Shown piece by piece: positions 1-5,982 of a stretch of DNA of 5,982 nt (within the stretch, counting starts at the first letter, position 1; every line of letters starts with the position of its first letter). The stretch is from JAEZVV01 sp036652035 (lineage in GTDB: Bacteria > Pseudomonadota > Gammaproteobacteria > Burkholderiales > Burkholderiaceae_F), in the NCBI GenBank assembly GCA_036652035.1, contig JAVVWR010000096.1:1-5982 (forward strand). The letters run 5' to 3'. The notes beneath the pieces were generated by a model. That model worked only from the letters and a program-made list of their open reading frames with translations, did no database searches and was not told where the DNA came from. The position numbers were made by a program, and so were the translations under genes.

Positions 1-1377
1 GCCCCGGAGAAATGGGACGAAGAAACCGACATCGTCATCATTGGTGCCGGCGGCGCCGGTCTGACCGCGGCGGTCCACGCGGTTGACAAAAAGCTCGGAG
101 TCATCGTTCTGGAAAAGCTGCCGCTGGTGGGAGGCTCCAGCATTATTTGCGGTGGAGGTTTTGCCGTCGCCGGCACCGACATCCAGAAGGCCCTGAAAAT
201 TGAAGACTCCAAGGACTTGTTCTTCAAGGACATCATGAGCGTAGGCGAGAATCGCAACAATCCCGCCGTGGTCAGGGCCTATGTTGACAATGCCTTGCCG
301 ACTTACCAGTGGATGGTGGATCACGGGGTCGTGATGGATAAAACCAAGCTCAATGCCAACGGCAGTGCCCGGCGCTCGGTCGATGTCGATCCCACCAGCG
401 CAATCACGGTATTACGCGACTACGCCACTAAAAGAGGCGCAAAAATTCTGATGCGAACCCCGGCTGAACGCCTGGCTTTTGACAATGCCAGCGGCCGGAT
501 CACCGGGGTGTTTGCCAAGGTCAAAGGTAAAACCGTTGCGATCCGCGCTCGAAAAGGCGTCTTGATTGCTTCTGGCGGATTCGCCCGCAACAAGGAAATG
601 CTCGGTCAATACGTGCCTCGGATGGAAAATTCGATCTCGATCTGTGGCCTTGGCTCGAATGGTGATGGACTAAAGATGGCGCAGGCTTACGGCGCTGACG
701 TCGCCGACATGCCCTATATCAAGGGTACTTTCGGCTTCACCACAAAACCGTCGACCATCGCCGACATGAACCTGGTTTTCTTCGATGGCGGCATCATCGT
801 CAACCAGAAGGGCCAGCGCTTCGTCAACGAGTCGATCTCGAAGAAAACGATTGGCGACCACGCGCTCGATCAAGCCGGTGGCGTCACTTATCAGATCTGG
901 GACGAATCGATTCGCCAATATGCTCTCAATGGCGGCTTCTTCATCAAGCGCTATGAAGACCGGGTGAAGGACTCGCTGATCGTGGGCAATACGATCGCCG
1001 AAGTCGCCAGCAAGGCCGGCCTTGATCCGGCTGCGGTCGAAGCGACGATCAAGGAATACAACGGTTATGTCGATGGCGGCAAGGATTTGCGCTTCGGTCG
1101 CACCACGAAAACTCTGGATTTCGGAAAAATCGTCAAGATCGAGAAAGCGCCTTTCTACATCATGCCCAGCCGAACCGTCTTGCTGTCGACCTATTGCGGC
1201 ATCAAAATCAATGAAAAAACCGAGGTGATCGATGTGTTTGGCAAGGTGATCCCCGGTCTTTATGCCGCGGGCGAGGTCAGCGGCGGATTCCACGGCGCGT
1301 CCTACCTGGGCTCGACCGCCTTCGGCAAGGCTCTGGTATTTGGTTATGTGGCGGCGCAGGTGATGGCCAATAGTTAA
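1..1377 (+). CDS. FAD-dependent oxidoreductase, fumarate reductase/flavocytochrome c family (5' truncated)
   Basis: The reading frame is open from base 1 and ends at TAA 1375-1377, giving 458 visible residues; the true start lies left of the window. Numbering from base 1, residues 11-20 hold a Rossmann beta strand and the FAD motif GAGGAG (15-20), E38 ends the second strand, and GGSS is at 44-47. A start at the GTG at 127 would remove this motif, so it is rejected. Further family marks are ASGGF (190-194), GDG (221-223), RFVNE (273-277), the WDESIR motif with R305 at the place of the fumarate reductase catalytic Arg, and the C-terminal FAD segment GLYAAGEVSGGFHG (419-432). Such proteins reduce or oxidise a carbon-carbon bond next to a carbonyl or carboxylate, often in the periplasm. 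The start KWDEE before the Rossmann strand resembles Tat-exported members, but any signal peptide is outside the window. Expected substrate-binding His and Arg residues look replaced (T243, S396, Y435), so fumarate is doubtful as substrate. Codon use is less GC-rich than in mfd. Family is confident; substrate is unknown. Confidence 0.9.
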   Translation, partial: APEKWDEETDIVIIGAGGAGLTAAVHAVDKKLGVIVLEKLPLVGGSSIICGGGFAVAGTDIQKALKIEDSKDLFFKDIMSVGENRNNPAVVRAYVDNALPTYQWMVDHGVVMDKTKLNANGSARRSVDVDPTSAITVLRDYATKRGAKILMRTPAERLAFDNASGRITGVFAKVKGKTVAIRARKGVLIASGGFARNKEMLGQYVPRMENSISICGLGSNGDGLKMAQAYGADVADMPYIKGTFGFTTKPSTIADMNLVFFDGGIIVNQKGQRFVNESISKKTIGDHALDQAGGVTYQIWDESIRQYALNGGFFIKRYEDRVKDSLIVGNTIAEVASKAGLDPAAVEATIKEYNGYVDGGKDLRFGRTTKTLDFGKIVKIEKAPFYIMPSRTVLLSTYCGIKINEKTEVIDVFGKVIPGLYAAGEVSGGFHGASYLGSTAFGKALVFGYVAAQVMANS

Positions 1378-1393
1378 ATCTTGAGCGCAGCTG

Positions 1394-1421
1394 CCAGGCC
1401 CTCGATCTTGCGGGGGCCTGG
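1394..1421 (+). terminator. Hairpin after the flavoprotein gene, possible terminator
   Basis: CCAGGCCC (1394-1401) pairs perfectly with GGGCCTGG (1414-1421) around a 12-base loop, starting 17 bases after the flavoprotein stop. No T run follows, so this is not a textbook intrinsic terminator. It may help end the upstream transcript or protect its 3' end. The right arm could instead pair through GGCCTG (1415-1420) with CAGGCC (1428-1433), making alternative folds possible. Confidence 0.35.
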
Positions 1422-1467
1422 AGTTCTCAGGCCGCGCCGCTGCGCCAGCGCGAAAGGCCGAGAACTC
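1421..1467 (+). terminator. Second, larger hairpin abutting the first; possible terminator
   Basis: GAGTTCTC (1421-1428) is an exact reverse complement of GAGAACTC (1460-1467). Inside it GGCC (1430-1433) can pair with GGCC (1456-1459), and the apex CGCTG (1438-1442) pairs with CAGCG (1446-1450) over a three-base loop. The sequence after the stem is TTGTGCC, only weakly T-rich. Position just after a gene and the long perfect outer stem suggest a 3'-end structure. A repeat element or a small structured RNA cannot be excluded from one copy. Confidence 0.35.
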
Positions 1468-1508
1468 TTGTGCCAAGCAGGGAGAAGGGTGGATATCAGG
1501 CAGGGCGG

Positions 1509-1524
1509 GAGCTCGATCAAGCTC
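1509..1524. promoter_or_regulatory. Imperfect 16-base palindrome next to the putative mfd -10 box
   Basis: GAGCTCGATCAAGCTC is a dyad in which seven of eight base pairs match; only C1514 opposite A1519 fails. It ends six bases before the TATAAT at 1530-1535 and covers most of the place where a -35 box would lie. That position is typical for a protein-binding operator, but no regulator can be named and a chance palindrome of this size is possible. Confidence 0.25.
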
Positions 1525-1529
1525 AAACC

Positions 1530-1535
1530 TATAAT
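1530..1535 (+). promoter_or_regulatory. Putative sigma-70 -10 element of an mfd promoter
   Basis: TATAAT is a perfect consensus -10 hexamer in an otherwise GC-rich stretch, placing a transcript start near 1541-1543 and leaving a leader of about 70 bases before the mfd ATG. No good -35 hexamer is present 16-18 bases upstream (the 17-base-spaced position reads GGGAGC) and there is no extended TG motif. If it is a promoter it is weak or needs an activator. It would serve mfd-serB. Confidence 0.45.
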
Positions 1536-1568
1536 AGCCATCACCCTAGCTTCAGCACGGGCCCGCAG

Positions 1569-1599
1569 CGGCGCCAGTGACATCACCGGCCGCCGTTTT
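1569..1599 (+). terminator. GC-rich hairpin plus T tract in the mfd leader (attenuator-like)
   Basis: CGGCG (1569-1573) pairs with CGCCG (1591-1595), CC (1574-1575) with GG (1588-1589), and GTG (1577-1579) with CAC (1584-1586), around the loop ACAT. There is one A-C mismatch and one bulged C. TTTT follows at 1596-1599. The shape is that of an intrinsic terminator. Because it lies downstream of the TATAAT box and only 16 bases before the mfd ATG, transcripts of mfd must read through it, so it may attenuate mfd or stop read-through from upstream. It also holds the alternative GTG start at 1577 inside its stem. Confidence 0.35.
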
Positions 1600-1615
1600 G
1601 CTTCGGTCCCTCCGC

Positions 1616-4600
1616 ATGTCCTCTGACGCAACGCCCCAACTTTCCCTGAGCCTGCCTGTTCTTGCGCCCGGCGAGCGCCACACCGTGCCGCGGCCGCCGG
1701 GCTCGGGCGACGCCTTGCTGATCGCCCGCGCGGCCGCTCAAGCCAAGGCTGCGGGCCAGTTGCTGGTGGTGATGTGCGCCGATGCGCTCGACGCCCAACG
1801 CCTGATCGACGAGGTGCCGTGGTTCGACACCACGCTCGCCGCCCGCCCCTTCCCCGACTGGGAAACCCTGCCCTACGACGTCCTGAGCCCGCACCAGGAT
1901 CTGGTGAGCGAGCGGCTCGAGACGCTCTACCGGTTGATGACCCGCGGCAAGGGCCAGGAATCGATCGACCTGCTGATCGTTCCTGCGACCACGGCGGCGC
2001 AGCGGATCGCGCCGCCCGCCTTCATTGCGGCCCACACCTTCTTTTTCCGGCAGAAGGAACGGATCGATCTCGACGCCTTGCGCAACCAGCTGGTGGTTGC
2101 CGGCTACCAGCACGTCTCTCAAGTGGTGGCTCCGGGCGAGTTCTCGACCCGCGGTGGCCTGGTCGATCTGTTTCCGATGGGCGCGCGCCTGCCGTTCCGG
2201 CTCGACCTGATGGACGACGAGATCGAGACCATCCGCGCCTTCGACCCCGACACCCAGCGCTCGCTCTACCCGGTGCCCGAGATTCGCCTCTTGCCCGGCC
2301 GCGAGTTCCCGCTCGACGAAACCGCGCGAGTCGAATTCCGTGGCCGCTGGCGCGAGAGCTTCGAGGGCGATCCGTCGCGTATCGCCCTCTACAAGGACAT
2401 TGCCAACGGCGTGGCGGGTGCCGGCATCGAGTATTACCTGCCGCTCTTTTTCGACGCGACCGCAACGCTGTTCGACTACCTGCCCGCCAACAGCCATCTG
2501 CTGCTTCACGGCGCGATCGAACCTGCTCTGCAGCGTTTCTGGAACGAGACCAGCGAGCGCTACCGCTTTCTATCGCGCGACCTCGACCGCCCCGCCTTGC
2601 CTCCGGGCAAGCTGTATCTGGACGCCGAGCAGTTCTATCTCGCGTGCAAGCCGCACGCCCGCCTGGTGTTGGGCGAGGGCGAGGCCGCGGGTTTTGCGCT
2701 CTTGCCGCCGCTCGCGGTCGAGCGCAAGGCCGAGGACCCGATCGCCCGCCTGCGCGCCCTGGTCGATCGCTCCCGCGTCACCGGTGGCCGGGTTCTGCTC
2801 GCGGCCGATTCGGCCGGCCGGCGCGAAACCATCGGCCAACTGCTGCGCGAATACGACGTGCCGTTTGCCGACAGCGCCGACTTTGACGGTTTTGTTGCCG
2901 CCGACGCGGCGCTCTCGCTTGGCGTGGCGCCGCTGCACGCGGGCTTTGCTCTGAGCGACGCGCGGCTTTCGATCGTCACCGAGACCGAGCTCTACGCCGC
3001 CAGCCCGCGCCGGCAGCGCCAGAAGAATCGGGAGCGCACCAGCAACGTCGAAGCGATGGTGCGCGACCTGTCCGAGCTGCGCGTGGGCGACCCGGTGGTT
3101 CATGTCGAGCACGGCATCGGTCGCTACCAGGGGCTCGAGACCATGGACCTGGGCCATGGCCCGGCCGAGTTCCTGCGCCTCGATTACGCCAACTCGGCCA
3201 AGCTCTTTGTGCCGGTGGCGCAGCTCCATCAGATCTCGCGCTACTCGGGCGCCGACCCCGAGGCCGCGCCGCTCCACCACCTGGGCGGCGGCGACTGGGA
3301 AAAAGCCAAGAAGAAGGCCGCCAAGCACGTGCGCGACACCGCGGCGGAGCTCTTGAATCTGTACGCACTGCGAGCCGCCCGCAAGGGCCATGCCTTCGAC
3401 TACCAGCAGCACGATTACGAGGCCTTTGCCGAAGGCTTTGGCTTTGAGGAAACCGCCGATCAGCAGGCCGCGATCGACGCCGTTCTGCGTGACATGAAGA
3501 GCGGCGCACCGATGGACCGCCTGGTCTGCGGCGACGTGGGCTTTGGCAAGACCGAAGTGGCTCTGCGCGGCGCCTTTGCCGCGGTCATGGATGGCAAGCA
3601 GGTAGCGGTACTGTGCCCGACCACGCTCTTGGCCGAGCAGCACGCCGAGACTTTCCGCGACCGCTTTGCCGACTGGCCGGTCAATATCGTCGAGCTCTCT
3701 CGCTTTCGCTCGGCCAAGGAAGTCAGCGCAGCGCTGGCCGGAATTGCCGCGGGCACGATCGACGTGGTGGTCGGCACCCACAAACTGCTGGGCAACGAGA
3801 TCAAGTTTGACCGCCTGGGCCTGGTGATCATCGACGAGGAACATCGCTTTGGCGTGCGGCAGAAAGAGAAGCTAAAGAGCCTGCGCGCCGAGGTCGACGT
3901 GCTCACGCTTACCGCCACGCCAATTCCGCGCACGCTGGCGATGTCGCTCGAAGGCATTCGCGATTTTTCGGTGATTGCCACCGCGCCCCAGCGGCGCCTG
4001 GCGATCAAGACCTTTGTGCGGCGCGAATCCGACAGCCTGATGCGAGAGGCGGTGCTGCGCGAATTGAAGCGCGGCGGCCAGGTCTACTTCCTCCACAACG
4101 AGGTCGAGACGATCGAGAACCGCCGTGCGCGTCTGGCCGAACTTCTGCCCGAGGCGCGGATCGAGATCGCCCACGGCCAGATGGGCGAACGCGAGCTTGA
4201 GCGCGTGATGCGCGACTTCTACCAGCAGCGCTTCAACGTGCTTTTGTGCACGACGATCATCGAGACCGGCATCGACGTTCCCACCGCCAACACGATCATC
4301 ATGCACCGCGCTGACAAGTTCGGCCTGGCCCAGCTCCACCAGTTGCGCGGCCGCGTGGGCCGCTCGCACCACCAGGCCTACGCCTATCTGATGGTTCCCG
4401 ACGAAGGCGCCCTGACCAAGAACGCGGCCAAGCGGCTCGAGGCGATCCAGAACCTGGAGGAGCTGGGCAGCGGCTTCTACCTCGCGATGCACGACCTCGA
4501 GATCCGCGGCGCGGGCGAAGTGCTGGGCGAGAACCAGAGCGGCGACATGCTCGAGATCGGCTTCGACCTCTACACCCAGATGTTGAACGCCGCCGTGCGC

Positions 4601-5077
4601 GCGATGAAGTCAGGCAAGGAGCCCGACCTGATGGCGCCGCTATCGGCCGTCACCGAGATCAACCTGCACACCCCGGCGCTGTTGCCACCCGACTACGTCA
4701 ACGACGTCCACCAGCGACTTTCTTTCTACAAGAAGCTCGCCTCGACCGAAGTCGAAGACGACCTGATCGTGCTGCAGGAAGAACTGGTTGATCGCTACGG
4801 CAAGCTACCCGACCAGGGCCGGGCGCTGATGGAAACGCACAAGCTGCGGCTCGCCGCCGAGAAGCTTGGCATCAAGAAGATCGACGCGAGTGACGAAGGC
4901 ATCGTGATCGGCTTCGTGCCCCAGCCGCCGTTTGAGCCAATGAAGCTGATTTCGCTCATGCAGAAAGAAAGAACGATGAGAATGGCCGGACCCGATCGGC
5001 TTCGCATCGACGTCAAGACTTCCAACCTCGACGCGCGACTGGCTCACCTGCGCGGCGTATTCAAGGCACTTTCGTAA
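1616..5077 (+). CDS. mfd: Transcription-repair coupling factor Mfd
   Basis: Mfd is a cytoplasmic ATP-driven DNA translocase. It binds RNA polymerase stalled at a lesion, pushes it off the DNA and recruits UvrA for nucleotide excision repair. From ATG 1616 the protein has 1153 residues, against 1148 in Escherichia coli. Domains in order: a UvrB-like module (about 15-340) with PDWETLPYD (80-88), the STRGGLVDLFPMG segment and no working Walker A; the RNA polymerase interaction domain (about 488-550) starting LRVGDPVVHVEHGIGRY; a RecG-like motor with Walker A GDVGFGKT (639-646, K645), Walker B DEEH (740-743), TATPIPRT (766-773) and the arginine-finger motif QLRGRVGR (909-916); and the C-terminal UvrA-masking domain (about 1013-1153) with LSFYKK. 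All key motifs look intact. A GTG at 1577 would add 13 residues, but ATG 1616 gives a family-like N-terminus and avoids the leader hairpin. Neither start has a clear Shine-Dalgarno sequence. The stop overlaps the serB start. Confidence 0.97.
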   Translation: MSSDATPQLSLSLPVLAPGERHTVPRPPGSGDALLIARAAAQAKAAGQLLVVMCADALDAQRLIDEVPWFDTTLAARPFPDWETLPYDVLSPHQDLVSERLETLYRLMTRGKGQESIDLLIVPATTAAQRIAPPAFIAAHTFFFRQKERIDLDALRNQLVVAGYQHVSQVVAPGEFSTRGGLVDLFPMGARLPFRLDLMDDEIETIRAFDPDTQRSLYPVPEIRLLPGREFPLDETARVEFRGRWRESFEGDPSRIALYKDIANGVAGAGIEYYLPLFFDATATLFDYLPANSHLLLHGAIEPALQRFWNETSERYRFLSRDLDRPALPPGKLYLDAEQFYLACKPHARLVLGEGEAAGFALLPPLAVERKAEDPIARLRALVDRSRVTGGRVLLAADSAGRRETIGQLLREYDVPFADSADFDGFVAADAALSLGVAPLHAGFALSDARLSIVTETELYAASPRRQRQKNRERTSNVEAMVRDLSELRVGDPVVHVEHGIGRYQGLETMDLGHGPAEFLRLDYANSAKLFVPVAQLHQISRYSGADPEAAPLHHLGGGDWEKAKKKAAKHVRDTAAELLNLYALRAARKGHAFDYQQHDYEAFAEGFGFEETADQQAAIDAVLRDMKSGAPMDRLVCGDVGFGKTEVALRGAFAAVMDGKQVAVLCPTTLLAEQHAETFRDRFADWPVNIVELSRFRSAKEVSAALAGIAAGTIDVVVGTHKLLGNEIKFDRLGLVIIDEEHRFGVRQKEKLKSLRAEVDVLTLTATPIPRTLAMSLEGIRDFSVIATAPQRRLAIKTFVRRESDSLMREAVLRELKRGGQVYFLHNEVETIENRRARLAELLPEARIEIAHGQMGERELERVMRDFYQQRFNVLLCTTIIETGIDVPTANTIIMHRADKFGLAQLHQLRGRVGRSHHQAYAYLMVPDEGALTKNAAKRLEAIQNLEELGSGFYLAMHDLEIRGAGEVLGENQSGDMLEIGFDLYTQMLNAAVRAMKSGKEPDLMAPLSAVTEINLHTPALLPPDYVNDVHQRLSFYKKLASTEVEDDLIVLQEELVDRYGKLPDQGRALMETHKLRLAAEKLGIKKIDASDEGIVIGFVPQPPFEPMKLISLMQKERTMRMAGPDRLRIDVKTSNLDARLAHLRGVFKALS
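5063..5066 (+). promoter_or_regulatory. Weak ribosome binding site for serB inside mfd
   Basis: AAGG lies 10 bases before the serB ATG, within the last codons of mfd. It is a short Shine-Dalgarno match, so efficient serB translation probably relies on ribosomes that finish mfd at the TAATG junction. Confidence 0.35.
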
Positions 5078-5982
5078 TGGATTTGGTCATTCAAGGCCCG
5101 GCCCTCAGCCCCGAAGCGATCGACACTTTCAAGGTCGTCTGCAGTTCCGCCCGCATCACCCGCAGAACCGCTCCTGAGCCTGCGGCGCGCCTCTCAACCG
5201 TGACCGACGATGCCGAGACGCGCAAAGCCGTCGCCGGCCTGGCGGATTTCTGGAAGCTCGACTTCGCCTTTGTTTCTCCTAGCCTCAAGCTCGCAGACTT
5301 CCGCTTGCTGGCAATGGACATGGACTCGACCCTGATCAATATCGAGAGCCTCGATGAAATCGCGGCCTACGCCGGTCGCGGCGAAGAAGTCGCCGCGATC
5401 ACCGAAGCGGCCATGCGCGGCGAGATCACCGACTACGCCGAGAGCCTGCGCCGCCGCGTGGCGATGCTCGCCGGCGTCGACGCCGCCTTGATCGAACGGG
5501 TCTACGAAGACAAGCTGCGCCTCAACCCCGGCGCCGAAGACTTGATTCGCGCCGCTCAAGCGGCCGGCCTCAAGACCCTGCTCGTTACCGGCGGGTTCAC
5601 CGAATTCACGGCCAAGATGAAAACTCGCCTGGGGCTTGATTTCACGCGCTCCAACGAACTGAAGATCATCGACGGCAAGCTCACCGGCGGCGTCAGCGGT
5701 CCCAACGACGGAGCGATCATCGACGCCGCGGGCAAGGCGCGCACGGTAGCCGAAACCTGCCAGGCCATCGCCTGCCCGACCTCAGCTGCGATCACCATGG
5801 GCGACGGCGCCAACGACCTCGCCATGATGAAGCTCGCCAGGCTGTCGGTGGCCTATCGCGCCAAACCGGTGGTGCGCGCTCAAGCCACGTACGCGCTATC
5901 TCACGCCAGCCTGGCGGGCGTGCTCAACTGGTTCACCGACGAGCCAGAACTCGTCTCCCAATCTTCCAATAAGGATTCGTGG
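5077..5982 (+). CDS. serB: Phosphoserine phosphatase SerB (3' end cut by the window)
   Basis: SerB removes phosphate from O-phospho-L-serine, the last step of serine synthesis, in the cytoplasm and with Mg2+. The frame starts at ATG 5077 and stays open for 302 residues to the right edge with no stop, so the gene is nearly complete (E. coli SerB has 322). Residues 1-75 form a divergent N-terminal domain where other SerB proteins carry an ACT-like fold. The HAD phosphatase core follows: motif I DMDST with nucleophile D81 and acid/base D83; substrate-contact E90 in the IESLDEIA stretch; the cap helices with MRGEI (113-117) and SLRRRV (123-128); motif II TGGF (171-174); motif III lysine, probably K220; and motif IV GDGAND (242-247). 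Motif II has Thr where most SerB proteins have Ser; HAD enzymes accept either. The last visible residues after NWFTDEP are polar and probably a short C-terminal tail. The start overlaps the mfd stop by one base, so it sits in the mfd operon. Function is confident. Confidence 0.95.
   Translation, partial: MDLVIQGPALSPEAIDTFKVVCSSARITRRTAPEPAARLSTVTDDAETRKAVAGLADFWKLDFAFVSPSLKLADFRLLAMDMDSTLINIESLDEIAAYAGRGEEVAAITEAAMRGEITDYAESLRRRVAMLAGVDAALIERVYEDKLRLNPGAEDLIRAAQAAGLKTLLVTGGFTEFTAKMKTRLGLDFTRSNELKIIDGKLTGGVSGPNDGAIIDAAGKARTVAETCQAIACPTSAAITMGDGANDLAMMKLARLSVAYRAKPVVRAQATYALSHASLAGVLNWFTDEPELVSQSSNKDSW

Noticed and set aside
127..129. GTG at 127 as the start of the flavoprotein
   Set aside because: The frame is open back to base 1 and residues 11-42 encode the FAD-binding Rossmann motif, which a real member needs.
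670..1476. Minus-strand open frame of 268 codons over the flavoprotein
   Set aside because: It is the antisense shadow of a strongly conserved coding frame and shows no known motif.
1374..1631. Small open frames on both strands in the gap before mfd
   Set aside because: Both run through the hairpins and the start of mfd, use weak starts without Shine-Dalgarno sites, and resemble no protein I know.
2570..3844. Long minus-strand open frame of 424 codons inside mfd, and a 370-codon + frame at 1774-2886
   Set aside because: Both lie in a GC-rich gene where stop codons are rare in other frames. Their products are low-complexity, rich in Arg, Ala or Gly, with no recognisable domain, while the mfd frame matches the family end to end.
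5059..5097. Nine-base direct repeat ATTCAAGGC at 5059-5067 and 5089-5097
   Set aside because: It is short, lies in two coding frames at the mfd-serB junction, and has no inverted partner or third copy, so chance is the simplest explanation.
5091..5825. Minus-strand open frames across serB
   Set aside because: The + frame from 5077 encodes all SerB phosphatase motifs; the opposite frames are shadows.
1..5982. Defence system, mobile element or CRISPR array
   Set aside because: No transposase, integrase, terminal inverted repeats, regular spaced repeats or defence-type domains are visible; two of the three genes are housekeeping.

Overview
The window reads as a GC-rich bacterial chromosome fragment with three genes on the + strand. 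From left to right they are the 3' part of an FAD-dependent oxidoreductase of the fumarate reductase/flavocytochrome c family (1-1377, cut by the left edge), a complete transcription-repair coupling factor gene mfd (1616-5077), and nearly all of the phosphoserine phosphatase gene serB (5077-5982, cut by the right edge). Mfd aligns closely with the proteobacterial form throughout, and an mfd-serB pair is a neighbourhood I associate with Betaproteobacteria (Burkholderiales and relatives). That taxonomic call is an inference from memory, not a search.

Region 1-1377: the flavoprotein keeps the dinucleotide-binding fold and the catalytic-arginine motif of fumarate reductases. The positions that bind the dicarboxylate in characterised enzymes look replaced, including a Tyr where a substrate-binding Arg is expected, so its substrate is unknown. 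Its base composition is visibly lower in GC than mfd.

Region 1378-1615: this 238-base gap holds no convincing gene but is rich in structure. It has two abutting hairpins just after the flavoprotein stop (1394-1421 and 1421-1467), an imperfect 16-base palindrome (1509-1524), a perfect TATAAT hexamer (1530-1535), and a GC-rich hairpin followed by four T residues (1569-1599) directly before the mfd ATG. Together these suggest that the flavoprotein transcript ends here and that mfd has its own, possibly attenuated, promoter.

Region 1616-5982: the mfd stop and serB start share one base (TAATG), so the two genes are almost certainly co-transcribed and probably translationally coupled. Mfd removes RNA polymerase stalled at DNA lesions and recruits nucleotide excision repair; SerB makes L-serine from phosphoserine. 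I see no direct biochemical link between them. No mobile element, tRNA, rRNA, CRISPR array or clearly new multi-gene system is visible.
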